Virus record (IMG/VR): IMGVR_UViG_3300030329_005813
Span: 1-64,000 of that record
Reading direction: 5' to 3' (one strand)
Length of the DNA stretch: 64,000 nt
Source: a virus
A model generated the notes under the pieces. It was not told the DNA's origin, did no database searches, and saw only the letters and a list, made by a program, of their open reading frames with translations. Position numbers and translations under genes: made by a program. How positions within the stretch are numbered: the stretch's first letter is position 1; each line of letters opens with the position of its first letter. Of the stretch, positions 6,341 through 13,393 are shown piece after piece.

Positions 6341-6413
6341 TGGGATGAGAGGGGCTCGAACCCTCGACTCTCGGCTTAAAAGGCCGGTGCTCTGCCAACT
6401 GAGCTATCATCCC
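6341..6413 (-). tRNA. tRNA-Lys (anticodon TTT)
   Basis: The 73 bases fold as a full cloverleaf. The acceptor GGGATGA pairs with TCATCCC, the anticodon loop is CTTTTAA with TTT, the T arm is GAGGG-TTCGAGC-CCCTC, and the discriminator is A. CCA is not encoded. A T-run follows on the minus strand. Phage tRNAs often supplement codons rare in the host. Confidence 0.95.
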
Positions 6414-6466
6414 GTTAAAAGGTGCAATATGGCCCGCCCCTTATTAAGGGGCGAGCAAGCTAGCTT

Positions 6467-7540
6467 TTAGCCAACGATCTCAACAATGAAGTCAAGAACG
6501 GTCTTACCGTTGTTGGCGGTCGCAGAGTGAAGCGCGATAACGTTGGAGCTATCAGCAACTTGGCCGATAGAAGCGAAGAGCTTCATAGCAACCTCGGACG
6601 GGAGCGTCACGAACCAGTTAGCGAGGTTTTGAATCTGCGAGGAAGAAAGCGGATTCTCAAGAAGACCACTCGCCTCCAGCTTCTCGACGAGTGCCAAGTG
6701 GTCGTTAATACCGAAGTCAGCGGTCTTTTCGACCTGACCGTGATCGAGAATGTCCTCGATAGTGACGATACGCTCGTACTTTTCGCAGAAGTCACGGAAA
6801 GAGACAGCAGCCTCGAAGCCAACGAAGGCACACGCGAGATTATAGATAGAAGCAAGACTTTGCTTCGGCTCCGCGAGAAGACAAGCTCCATCGAGGGTTT
6901 TGTTGAAACGAACCCACGAGCGGCGTGAAGGATAGACCTTGTTCGGCTCGTAACCGCCGCCATCGGGAGTGTACTCCAGATGGGTGTGGTTCTGGTTGAT
7001 GAAGTCCCAAACCATAGGATCAACCTTGCCATTGGCCCAGGTGAGCCAGTCGGACACGGTGGGCTCGACGTCAAAGACGGTCCAGCGGTCAAGCTCGGCG
7101 GGGTCCATCTCACCGACCTGATAGGACGAAGCACCGGCATGCTCGCCACCGTTGACGGCTGCGAAAATGCGGGTTTCAGGGTGTAAATGCCACCCGTTCA
7201 GCTTGCGCGAATCGGTAAGCTCGAAAATACCCTGGCGAACCTCCATAGTAGCGCGGTCGACCTCATCGAGGAAGAGCACCACGGGATTATCGCAGGCTTC
7301 TTTGAGCCAGTCAGGGGCGTTCCAACGCGTGGACTCGCCGGTAATAGAGGGGAGACCCATAAGATCGCCCTCGGTCATCTGCGAGGCGCGACGCTCGACG
7401 ACGGGCAGGCCCAGGGACTGGGCCATCTGATAAACCAGTTCAGACTTACCAATACCGTGGCGGCCACGGACGAGAACGGGCATGCCGGCATCGACGACGT
7501 GAGGGATAACAGCGGAAAAAGTGGCGAAATCAACGGCCAT
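6467..7540 (-). CDS. MoxR-family AAA+ ATPase
   Basis: This 357-residue protein starts at ATG 7540 with GGAG nine bases upstream. Walker A is GRHGIGKS (26-33) and Walker B is VVLFLDEVD (87-95). Further AAA features are A-A-V-N-G-G (sensor 1) and E-M-D-P-A-E-L-D-R-W, as in MoxR proteins (AAA_5). MoxR ATPases work with VWA proteins to remodel or activate target complexes; the VWA partner is 870 bases away (4338-5597) under the same type of promoter. A GC-rich hairpin (about 6436-6452) lies between its stop and the tRNA-Lys gene. Confidence 0.9.
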   Translation of the reverse strand: MAVDFATFSAVIPHVVDAGMPVLVRGRHGIGKSELVYQMAQSLGLPVVERRASQMTEGDLMGLPSITGESTRWNAPDWLKEACDNPVVLFLDEVDRATMEVRQGIFELTDSRKLNGWHLHPETRIFAAVNGGEHAGASSYQVGEMDPAELDRWTVFDVEPTVSDWLTWANGKVDPMVWDFINQNHTHLEYTPDGGGYEPNKVYPSRRSWVRFNKTLDGACLLAEPKQSLASIYNLACAFVGFEAAVSFRDFCEKYERIVTIEDILDHGQVEKTADFGINDHLALVEKLEASGLLENPLSSSQIQNLANWFVTLPSEVAMKLFASIGQVADSSNVIALHSATANNGKTVLDFIVEIVG

Positions 7541-7585
7541 TTAGGAATTCTCCAGCGTCGAGGGGCATCCCCGACTTACTCTATA

Positions 7586-7641
7586 ATTATACACCCAATC
7601 AGGTACAAAGTAAAGGATTTAATTGTAAAGGAAATGTCAAG
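7586..7641 (-). promoter_or_regulatory. Promoter module with paired TTGACA boxes, for the MoxR gene
   Basis: -35 TTTACT (7609-7614) and -10 TATAAT (7586-7591) have a 17-base spacer. Upstream (7623-7641) the minus strand reads CTTGACATTTCCTTTACAA, two TTGACA-like boxes one helical turn apart. The block starts 27 bases before the -35 box, the shared module spacing. A GGCCGAG/CTCGGCC hairpin sits just upstream at the end of the preceding gene. Confidence 0.85.
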
Positions 7642-7666
7642 GCCGAGATGGCTCGGCCAACCTAGT

Positions 7667-8488
7667 TTATCGCTTCCTGGCCTTCTTGAGCCAACGCTCT
7701 TCGACGAAGACGGGCAAGACTTCACCGAAGAAAAGCACGGAGTAAACTTTACTTCCACGAGCAGGGCTAATAACCGGGGCTGCATTAGACTTGATGACAA
7801 CACCGGTTTTAGCTTGCATCTCGGAGATAGGGTACACGTCTGCGGCGTTGACGGCGCGGCGGATCTTCGCGTTGGCGCGAAGAGCTACGTGAGAACCGGC
7901 AGCAAACTTAGCTTCTGACAAAGTGCTCTCGATAACCTTGGTTGTATACTTGTTTTCGACCATCTTGGCATATGCCTTCTGGGAAGGGACAAATGTATCA
8001 TCTTCAATGGCTTTTCGCGCAAGATCACCGAAGTAAGGGGGATTTGCGAGGTAGTAGTGTGCAGCGATGATCATTTTCTCGCGCATCTCGGAAGTAAAGG
8101 AAGAAGCCCAGTTATCACGGACAGCCTGGGCCTCGTCGCTGTGACGAGCCTCGACCTTCGCGAGAATCTCCTTTTGACGCGGAGAAAGCTCACGACCAGC
8201 GAGAAGTTGGCCTCGAAGGCTGCCAATGAAGTCAACAGCCCAGGCGTCGCCAGCAATACGAGCGCGAAATTCTGTAGTTGAAAGCTGTGTTTCAAGCTCT
8301 TTCTCGATGGTCGCAGGTGGCGCGTTCAAGCGCTCCTCGATTTGCAGGAGACAACGCCGACGACCGGGCGACAGAGACTTACGTCGGTGGTAGTGCGTCT
8401 GAAGCGACTCCACGAAAATGCGCTCGCGACCTTGAATACGGGCGTCGGCGAGGATAGCGTCGAAGATGGGCTGAATACGTCGGGCCAT
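7667..8488 (-). CDS. Unknown protein with possible GDLV-like C-terminal domain
   Basis: This 273-residue protein starts at ATG 8488 with AGGAGAG six bases upstream. The first 190 residues are mostly helical and charged, including two S-P-R-R/Q-like segments (S-P-G-R-R, S-P-R-Q-K). The C terminus has G-S-H-V-A-L-R, T-G-V-V-I-K-S, K-V-Y-S-V-L-F-F-G and V-E-E-R-W-L-K, the order of strands seen in the GDLV proteins, so a fused copy of that domain is possible. It sits between the MoxR and zinc-knuckle genes, each with its own promoter module. No family recognised. Confidence 0.7.
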   Translation of the reverse strand: MARRIQPIFDAILADARIQGRERIFVESLQTHYHRRKSLSPGRRRCLLQIEERLNAPPATIEKELETQLSTTEFRARIAGDAWAVDFIGSLRGQLLAGRELSPRQKEILAKVEARHSDEAQAVRDNWASSFTSEMREKMIIAAHYYLANPPYFGDLARKAIEDDTFVPSQKAYAKMVENKYTTKVIESTLSEAKFAAGSHVALRANAKIRRAVNAADVYPISEMQAKTGVVIKSNAAPVISPARGSKVYSVLFFGEVLPVFVEERWLKKARKR

Positions 8489-8513
8489 GTAGTTCTCTCC
8501 TGTCTACCCCATA

Positions 8514-8569
8514 ATTATACACCCGATGGGGCCACGGGTCAAGAATCTTTTTGTCAAGAGAATGTTAAG
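8514..8569 (-). promoter_or_regulatory. Promoter module with paired TTGACA boxes
   Basis: -35 TTGACC (8537-8542) and -10 TATAAT (8514-8519) have a 17-base spacer. The upstream pair at 8551-8569 reads CTTAACATTCTCTTGACAA on the minus strand and begins 27 bases before the -35 box. It drives 7667-8488. Confidence 0.85.
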
Positions 8570-8597
8570 GCTTAAAACCTAGATATTTCCTTTAATA

Positions 8598-9314
8598 TTA
8601 CCAGATGCCAAGATCAAATGCCTCTGGGTCGAACTCCTGGGTGAACGCCCCATACATATCTTTCATCGAGTAGAGGTCTGACTTCTTATTCTTAAAAAGC
8701 TTGTGCAATCCTAGGGTTCCGTCCAAAAACTCTGGCGGGACCGTAGACCGAATACGATTTTCGTTGGTTCGAACTACAATATTGTAATCCACACCGAACT
8801 CATAGCCGGTGACGTTGCGCGGAAGGCGAGTCCTGGACCAGTACCTGTTGTCCAAAACGCCCTTAGATAGACGATTTTGGTCATCAGCGACGTCGACAAT
8901 GAACATCATCATTTGGCCTTTATTGGCGATATTGACCCGGTTCCAGTCGATACCAGTGACGAGCCACACGGTATCTTCGGCTTGAATCATCGAGCCTGGA
9001 CCGAAACCATGGTTAACCAACTTGTCGACAAATGCGCTTCGATACTTAGCATTGATGACGCGAAAGCTTTCGATTGCGTCTTTAAGCCTGGAACAACCTG
9101 CTCTATTGTGGCCTCGCTCGCCACAGTAGGTACAACGTCGATTTTTAGCCGATGCGGCCTTCTTCGCCTTCTGCGCGTCATAACGACGGACGAGGTAGGA
9201 ATCGGGGTCGATCTCGCGGCGGCGCTCAATATAACGCTTGTAAACTGGGCAACCAGCTTTGTTATGGCCGGTCGTGCCGCAGTGAGAGCAAGAGATGATA
9301 CGTTTATAGCTCAT
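8598..9314 (-). CDS. Protein with two CCHC zinc knuckles
   Basis: This 238-residue protein starts at ATG 9314 with GAGG five bases upstream. Two retroviral-type zinc knuckles are visible: C-S-H-C-G-T-T-G-H-N-K-A-G-C (about residues 9-22) and C-T-Y-C-G-E-R-G-H-N-R-A-G-C (about 61-74), both with exact C-x2-C-x4-H-x4-C spacing. Such knuckles bind single-stranded RNA or DNA. The rest has no recognised domain; a stretch with G-P-G-S-M-I and T-V-W-L-V-T-G may be a small barrel. It has its own promoter module. Confidence 0.85.
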   Translation of the reverse strand: MSYKRIISCSHCGTTGHNKAGCPVYKRYIERRREIDPDSYLVRRYDAQKAKKAASAKNRRCTYCGERGHNRAGCSRLKDAIESFRVINAKYRSAFVDKLVNHGFGPGSMIQAEDTVWLVTGIDWNRVNIANKGQMMMFIVDVADDQNRLSKGVLDNRYWSRTRLPRNVTGYEFGVDYNIVVRTNENRIRSTVPPEFLDGTLGLHKLFKNKKSDLYSMKDMYGAFTQEFDPEAFDLGIW

Positions 9315-9372
9315 TTTTTCCTCGAAAAGTAGGGATTCTGGGGTGTCGGGAACTTTCCCGACCGTTACAGTA

Positions 9373-9428
9373 ATTATACACCCAATCGGGTACAAAGTCC
9401 AGAACAAAATTGTCAATAGAATGTCAAG
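9373..9428 (-). promoter_or_regulatory. Promoter module with paired TTGACA boxes, for the zinc-knuckle gene
   Basis: -35 TGGACT (9396-9401) and -10 TATAAT (9373-9378) have a 17-base spacer. The upstream pair at 9410-9428 reads CTTGACATTCTATTGACAA on the minus strand. A GGGGC/GCCCC hairpin formed by the preceding gene's flank runs straight into the first TTGACA box, so a terminator and the next promoter share bases. Confidence 0.85.
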
Positions 9429-9456
9429 GGGCAAAAAGCCCCTTTAAAACTTTACT

Positions 9457-10179
9457 TTACGCAGCTAAAGGAACCAACATTTTGGCGCTGATGGTGCCCT
9501 CGCTCATTTCATCGAGCCAAAAAACAGTTATCTTGTAGTTTTCTAAGAGTTCCTGCTCCACGACAGACTTAACAATCCCCTTGCGGTGGGCGTCCGGGGC
9601 TGGAGGCCAAGCGACCCCAAGGGGCTGAACGAGATCACCAACCTTAAAAACGTAGGTAAATGGCTCCTTTTCTGGCGCTGGAGGGGCAGCCGCTTTGACG
9701 GCTGTATTGAGGCGACGCGCAGTCTTTGGCTTTGAACCTGTCTTTTTCTTGCGTGGCACCCATCGTTTCTTCGAGGGCTTGACAGGCAACGCGAGAAAAC
9801 CTTCATCGTTCGCCCGCTTTCGAGCAGTGCTGTAGGTTTTTCGCATCGCTTCGAGCAGGCGACCGGTGATAGCTTCCATATCACCCGTTCGGTTGATACG
9901 GGTGCTCTTGACCAAACCACGGCTTTGACCAGTACTATTAGTGTACACCGCGCAGACGCGAATGGCATCCTCCCCGACAGTACGCATCTCGCCGTTGAGA
10001 ATCGAGGTTAAAACTCGAATCTTAGCTGACCCGTTGGAAACTCCGTCGACGTCGCGGCAATACACATCTTCGTTTCTAGAGGGGCCTTCGAGAGAAAACC
10101 CGCTTCCTTTCAACATCTTCGCGATGCGCTTGGCGAGGGTCTTACGGTGCTGCTTATTGTTGGGGTTGTAGCGTGGCAT
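9457..10179 (-). CDS. Conserved phage protein fused to a C-terminal GDLV domain
   Basis: This 240-residue protein starts at ATG 10179 with GGAG nine bases upstream. Residues about 10-125 resemble a conserved phage hypothetical family (R-V-L-T-S-I-L-N-G-E, G-E-D-A-I-R-V-C, R-I-N-R-T-G-D-M-E). A basic linker follows (about 130-165, many K/R/P). The last 70 residues are a GDLV domain: F-K-V-G-D-L-V-Q-P, R-K-G-I-V-K and I-T-V-F-W-L-D-E-M. This is the clearest case of the domain attached to another protein. Function unknown. Confidence 0.8.
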   Translation of the reverse strand: MPRYNPNNKQHRKTLAKRIAKMLKGSGFSLEGPSRNEDVYCRDVDGVSNGSAKIRVLTSILNGEMRTVGEDAIRVCAVYTNSTGQSRGLVKSTRINRTGDMEAITGRLLEAMRKTYSTARKRANDEGFLALPVKPSKKRWVPRKKKTGSKPKTARRLNTAVKAAAPPAPEKEPFTYVFKVGDLVQPLGVAWPPAPDAHRKGIVKSVVEQELLENYKITVFWLDEMSEGTISAKMLVPLAA

Positions 10180-10205
10180 GTAGTGAATCTCCAAATTACA
10201 CGTAC

Positions 10206-10267
10206 ATTATACAGGAAAATGTCGTCAATGTCAAGAAGAATCTTCTCTCTTGACCTTCTCTTTACAT
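10206..10267 (-). promoter_or_regulatory. Promoter with inverted TTGAC pair
   Basis: -35 TTGACA (10229-10234) and -10 TATAAT (10206-10211) are 17 bases apart on the minus strand. Upstream, 10249-10267 reads CTTGACCTTCTCTTTACAT on the plus strand, the inverted form of the paired box, as at 5684-5703. It drives 9457-10179. Confidence 0.8.
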
Positions 10268-10284
10268 TTCAAAATTGCCCTCGT

Positions 10285-10479
10285 TTAACTTAGCTTTTTA
10301 AAAAGATCTGGATATTCCCAAACTTGCAGGCCGGTTTTGACCCACTGTATACGCATGCGGTCTGGTGGGTGCGGAGTTTTCATCGGCGGCTGTATTTCCA
10401 CGACCAAAGCCAATTTTTCGCCCTTGAATCTTATCCGCTGTACAGCGGCCTCAATTAAGTCTCCAGGTTTAAACTTCAT
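10285..10479 (-). CDS. GDLV-family small protein 13
   Basis: This 64-residue protein starts at ATG 10479 in an ATGA overlap. It opens MKFKPGDLIEAAV, then L-A-L-V-V-E-I and M-R-I-Q-W-V-K-T-G. It is the last gene of the second run of five. Function unknown. Confidence 0.8.
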   Translation of the reverse strand: MKFKPGDLIEAAVQRIRFKGEKLALVVEIQPPMKTPHPPDRMRIQWVKTGLQVWEYPDLFKKLS

Positions 10480-10664
10480 TTTTCTACCCTCACTAAATCT
10501 CTAAGATCAAATAGCTGTTTCTTCCCTACTTTTGGGCCAGTGAGCCATATGACCATAGCCTTCTCGATAATACGACCAGCACCGTAATCGAGCCTTTGAA
10601 CCTTGGCAATCGAGCCTAGAGCGAGTCTATTGCCCTTGTAGCAAACCAAATCACCTTTTTGCAC
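10476..10664 (-). CDS. GDLV-family small protein 14
   Basis: This 62-residue protein starts at GTG 10664, six bases after GGAGG and inside the preceding gene's last codons. It opens MQKGDLVCYKGN, then S-I-A-K-V-Q and A-M-V-I-W-L-T-G. The overlap geometry equals that of the next junction upstream, so the two are tandem duplicates. Function unknown. Confidence 0.8.
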   Translation of the reverse strand: MQKGDLVCYKGNRLALGSIAKVQRLDYGAGRIIEKAMVIWLTGPKVGKKQLFDLRDLVRVEK

Positions 10665-10881
10665 TTACAACCTCCAGATCCTGGTTCCAGTAGCGCCGGT
10701 AGTGTTGCTGTAGCATCGGGTGGACTTTATCAGTTAGAAACAGGACTTTAAAAAGAGTCGCTTCCGCTTTATAGGCCCAGTCGCTGGCGAGATGCTTTTC
10801 GATCTTTACGATCATAGCGAGCGAATTACTTGGAACACCGACGGAAGCTCGCTTTATTCGTACTAAATCACCGGGTCGCAC
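10651..10881 (-). CDS. GDLV-family small protein 15
   Basis: This 76-residue protein starts at GTG 10881, six bases after GGAGG. It opens MRPGDLVRIKRAS, then L-A-M-I-V-K-I and F-K-V-L-F-L-T-D, ending L-E-V-V-S-A-K-R. The codons of the final S-A-K-R contain the GTG start of the following gene. Function unknown. Confidence 0.8.
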   Translation of the reverse strand: MRPGDLVRIKRASVGVPSNSLAMIVKIEKHLASDWAYKAEATLFKVLFLTDKVHPMLQQHYRRYWNQDLEVVSAKR

Positions 10882-11053
10882 TGATCACCTCCAAATACTT
10901 ATCTTCAACAACTTCTTCTTTTTTTGCCGTTCCAAACCAGCGAACCATCCACCAACGTGGATGTTTTTTCCCGACGTATGCGGAGCGCAAAACAAGGCCG
11001 CGTGGACGTTGGCCTTCTCCGTAGGTTCTACGCACTATATCGCCGGGTTTCAC
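10868..11053 (-). CDS. GDLV-family small protein 16
   Basis: This 61-residue protein starts at GTG 11053, which shares its G with the preceding TAG (TAGTG). It opens MKPGDIVRRTY, then R-G-L-V-L-R and W-M-V-R-W-F-G-T, ending L-E-V-I-S-A-T-R. The last residues again encode the next start. Function unknown. Confidence 0.8.
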   Translation of the reverse strand: MKPGDIVRRTYGEGQRPRGLVLRSAYVGKKHPRWWMVRWFGTAKKEEVVEDKYLEVISATR

Positions 11054-11451
11054 TATTCACCTTCCGATTCTGCTGAAGGAATAGTCGAAAATTCATCGGC
11101 TTCTACCTCCGAAATCGTCAAAAAACCTCCAGGAAAAGCCGCTACAGCATCTTCCCAAGACATATCACCTGAAAGAAAAGATTGAAGCTCTTCTTTGGTC
11201 ATCTCGCTAATGTTAACAGTTAATTCTGTAGTTTTATTCACTGTTTTCTCCGAATGGTTGTTCAAAATTTCTAAATCCGAAACCCACGAAAACCAAGGTT
11301 TGGGCCGGGATATCCACTGAACCCAGCAGCACCACATACCATACTCATCCTCTTCTGAGTCCTTGATAACAATGCCAATACCTAGCTTTTTGGCGTCTCC
11401 CTCGACCGTTCCCGGCCTAGCCTTGACCAAAGTTCCCTTCTTAACTTTCAT
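11053..11451 (-). CDS. GDLV-family protein 17 with a C-terminal extension
   Basis: This 132-residue protein starts at ATG 11451 in an ATGA overlap. The first 70 residues are a GDLV domain (MKVKKGTLVKARP, L-G-I-G-I-V-I-K, W-V-Q-W-I-S-R-P). The other 60 are acidic, with M-T-K-E-E-L-Q-S-F-L-S-G and E-S-E-G-E at the end. The extension has no recognised fold. Function unknown. Confidence 0.75.
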   Translation of the reverse strand: MKVKKGTLVKARPGTVEGDAKKLGIGIVIKDSEEDEYGMWCCWVQWISRPKPWFSWVSDLEILNNHSEKTVNKTTELTVNISEMTKEELQSFLSGDMSWEDAVAAFPGGFLTISEVEADEFSTIPSAESEGE

Positions 11452-11762
11452 TTAAACCATCCTTGGGTCTTGTCGAAAGATGGGTTAAGAGTTACCTTTT
11501 CGTCTGATGGCGTTGGGTTCCAAACCCAAAATCGGCGTTTCTTGGTACCAATCTGATGAAGGCCGTGAGGCGCCGGACCTCCAAGACCATTCTTGCGAGA
11601 TTGCCCTTTCGAAGAGAAGATTCCAGCTTCGACTGCCATAGCAGCCAGATCTTCAGATTCAACCTTAATAATTTGCTCGTGGCCCTCGAAGGGGCCAAAA
11701 ACTGCTTCAATATCCTTATCCGAAACTGGACTTTGGGCGGATTCGACAACAAAGTGTAGCAA
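11448..11762 (-). CDS. Unknown protein, first gene of the second GDLV operon
   Basis: This 104-residue protein starts at TTG 11762 with GGAG seven bases upstream, no ATG being well placed. It opens MLHFVVESAQSPVSDKDIEA and has a middle segment rich in glycine and lysine (S-S-K-G-Q-S-R-K-N-G-L-G-G). It is not a GDLV protein. It is driven by the promoter at 11786-11841 and followed without a gap by five GDLV genes. No family recognised. Confidence 0.65.
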   Translation of the reverse strand: MLHFVVESAQSPVSDKDIEAVFGPFEGHEQIIKVESEDLAAMAVEAGIFSSKGQSRKNGLGGPAPHGLHQIGTKKRRFWVWNPTPSDEKVTLNPSFDKTQGWFK

Positions 11763-11785
11763 GCGGTTCTCCTGTTTACCCCATA

Positions 11786-11841
11786 ATTATACACCCGTGG
11801 GCCTACGAAGTCAATAGCGAAGTTGTCAAGCGAATGTCAAC
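11786..11841 (-). promoter_or_regulatory. Promoter module with paired TTGACA boxes, for the second GDLV operon
   Basis: -35 TTGACT (11809-11814) and -10 TATAAT (11786-11791) have a 17-base spacer. The upstream pair at 11823-11841 reads GTTGACATTCGCTTGACAA on the minus strand. The TGA of its first box is the stop codon of the preceding gene (11837-12259). Confidence 0.85.
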
Positions 11842-12259
11842 AACAATAATTGGTCATCAAATGCAGGTTATCGGGCTCTAGCTCCGAAAGGTAGTCTTCA
11901 AAGGCTTTATCGTCGTGAATGCTCCAATCTTCGCCTTCTTCCTCATCTTCTACGTTTTCGTCGAAAGAGTCGATTCGAGCTTGGGTTTCGCGATCTTTGA
12001 TGAGCACGTTATTTTCCCGCGTGTAAGCTGCAATATCACGCAGCGTTTCCTCGGCCTCTGTGGCTCTCCTGAGAGCATCCTGGACCTCTGACGGGTCCAT
12101 AGTCGTCTCGGGCTCTACCTGGGCCGTCACGGCGCTCTGTGGGCCTGTAAGGATAGCTACGACCTTACCGTGCTTGGTTACCTGGACCGGGCCAGACTCT
12201 AGGTCTTGAAGCAGGCTGGAAAATTGAACTCTGATTTCGGATGCGGTGATTGTCTTCAA
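11837..12259 (-). CDS. Phd/YefM-type antitoxin-like protein, no partner toxin
   Basis: This 140-residue protein starts at TTG 12259 with GGAG five bases upstream. The N terminus (MKTITASEIRVQFSSLLQDL, then G-P-V-Q-V-T-K-H-G-K-V-V-A-I-L) matches the Phd/YefM antitoxin DNA-binding fold. The remaining 95 residues are acidic and unlike the usual short toxin-binding tail. No toxin gene flanks it, so it may neutralise a host toxin or act as a transcription regulator. Two tRNA genes lie just upstream and its stop is inside the next promoter. Confidence 0.75.
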   Translation of the reverse strand: MKTITASEIRVQFSSLLQDLESGPVQVTKHGKVVAILTGPQSAVTAQVEPETTMDPSEVQDALRRATEAEETLRDIAAYTRENNVLIKDRETQARIDSFDENVEDEEEGEDWSIHDDKAFEDYLSELEPDNLHLMTNYCC

Positions 12260-12317
12260 GATAACTCCATAATGGATGATTGATTTTTGGCCATTGGCCG
12301 ATTGCTAAGGTTAAAAG

Positions 12318-12402
12318 CGGAGAAGGTGAGATTCGAACTCACGGTGCCTTTCGGCACGTCGGTTTTCAAGACCGATACCTTAAACCACTCGGTCACTTCT
12401 CC
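12318..12402 (-). tRNA. tRNA-Ser (anticodon TGA)
   Basis: The 85 bases fold as a class II tRNA with a long variable arm (GTGCCGAAAGGCAC). The acceptor GGAGAAG pairs with CTTCTCC, the anticodon is TGA in the loop between CGGTC and GACCG-like arms, the T arm is GTGAG-TTCGAAT-CTCAC, and the discriminator G is typical of serine tRNAs. CCA is not encoded. Confidence 0.93.
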
Positions 12403-12412
12403 AGGTTGTAAG

Positions 12413-12495
12413 TAGCTGAGGCGGGATTCGAACCCGCAAGCCCGATGGGGCGTCAGATTTTAAGTCTGATGTGTATTCCATTCCACCACTCAGCC
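12413..12495 (-). tRNA. tRNA-Leu (anticodon TAA)
   Basis: The 83 bases form a class II tRNA. The anticodon stem TCAGA/TCTGA holds the loop CTTAAAA with TAA. The variable arm is GCCCCATCGGGC, the T arm is GCGGG-TTCGAAT-CCCGC and the discriminator is A. The first acceptor pair is G-U. It lies 11 bases from the tRNA-Ser gene, so the two are probably cut from one transcript. Confidence 0.93.
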
Positions 12496-12523
12496 ATAAT
12501 TGTATTTGCCCTTGTTTTTTAAG

Positions 12524-12790
12524 TCAAGTTAGAGCCTCTTTATTTTGTTTTTTGTGTACGCTATACACCAGATGTGCGGCGGATAGCAAGAAAGTAATAG
12601 CGAGATTGGGATCCCAGACCGGCAAAAAGAGAGCTACAACTGACCAAATGGCGTAATAGTATAACGCAAAAATCGTGATTGTAGCACACGTAGCAACGTG
12701 AATGCTAAGGGCAATCTGCCTTTTCAGGCGACCGGTGGGGTCTTTTTCCGCCGCCTCTTTAAGTTTCGCCATGGAAGGTAGTTTTCTCAT
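12524..12790 (-). CDS. Small membrane protein
   Basis: This 88-residue protein starts at ATG 12790 after AGAGGA. A charged lead (MRKLPSMAKLKEAAEKDP) is followed by two or three hydrophobic segments (about residues 26-50, 53-66 and 65-80). An inner-membrane protein is likely. Its family is not recognised. It follows the small acidic gene at 12800-12976 in the same transcript. Confidence 0.7.
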   Translation of the reverse strand: MRKLPSMAKLKEAAEKDPTGRLKRQIALSIHVATCATITIFALYYYAIWSVVALFLPVWDPNLAITFLLSAAHLVYSVHKKQNKEALT

Positions 12791-12799
12791 AGTGTTCCT

Positions 12800-12976
12800 C
12801 TAAAAAGGGATTTCGGGATCTAGATCGGCGGGAGCCGGGTCATAGTCAGGGTCCATCCCGTAAGATGGCTCATCGTGATAGTTCTCCTCTTCATATTCGC
12901 TTTGGGCGAATTCAGAGGAAAGGTCGAAACCGTCGAAGATAACGGTTGGCATTGGCTTTTCGTGCATGTACGGCAT
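12800..12976 (-). CDS. Small acidic protein
   Basis: This 58-residue protein starts at ATG 12976, six bases after AAGGAG. It opens MPYMHEKPMPTVIFDGF and then is almost entirely acidic and aromatic (S-E-Y-E-E-E-N-Y-H-D-E and D-P-D-Y-D-P-A-P-A-D). It is probably disordered, possibly a DNA mimic or binding peptide. It is the first gene after the promoter at 13001-13056. Confidence 0.65.
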   Translation of the reverse strand: MPYMHEKPMPTVIFDGFDLSSEFAQSEYEEENYHDEPSYGMDPDYDPAPADLDPEIPF

Positions 12977-13000
12977 GTAGAACTCCTTTCTAGCCCCATA

Positions 13001-13056
13001 ATTATAGCACCGATAGGGCGGCAGGTCAATAGTTAAATTGTTAAGGAAATGTCAAG
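13001..13056 (-). promoter_or_regulatory. Promoter module with paired TTGACA boxes
   Basis: -35 TTGACC (13024-13029) and -10 TATAAT (13001-13006) have a 17-base spacer. The upstream pair at 13038-13056 reads CTTGACATTTCCTTAACAA on the minus strand. The TGA of the first box is the stop codon of the SWIM-like gene (13052-13393). Confidence 0.85.
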
Positions 13057-13393
13057 AGGCAAAAGCATCCTTTAAATGCTTACATTTGCCTCGGAATTTA
13101 AAACCAGGACACGAACAAGTGACTTCGCCCGTAGCCTTCGAGCGCCGCAAAGTATAGGTATTACCTCGTGAACCGGTAACTTTAACCTCTTCGAAGTTGT
13201 CCCCTGGCTTGTCCCAAGACATCCATTTAGGTAGGTCTTCCCTGGTAGATCCCGCAGGTATGGGGATCCAAGTTCCGCCCGAGATGGCGTAGGTTATCCC
13301 GCTTGGGAAGGTGGATATCGCCGGACAAGCGTCCACCTTGATGGGGAAGTCAATCTCTGGGTGGGCCTCGATAGGGTCAGGCGTGGCCGGCAT
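13052..13393 (-). CDS. SWIM-type zinc-finger-like protein
   Basis: This 113-residue protein starts at ATG 13393, six bases after GGAGG. The C terminus carries [16 protein letters not shown], the C-x-C-xn-C-x-H pattern of SWIM zinc fingers, which bind DNA or proteins. The segment before it ([12 protein letters not shown]) forms the strand that normally precedes a SWIM finger. The N-terminal half, with many prolines, is unrecognised. Confidence 0.8.
   Translation of the reverse strand: MPATPDPIEAHPEIDFPIKVDACPAISTFPSGITYAISGGTWIPIPAGSTREDLPKWMSWDKPGDNFEEVKVTGSRGNTYTLRRSKATGEVTCSCPGFKFRGKCKHLKDAFAS

Noticed and set aside
6607-7149. 180-residue minus-strand frame inside the MoxR gene
   Set aside because: It is another frame of a gene with intact Walker motifs; its composition (S, R, P rich) is typical of a shadow.
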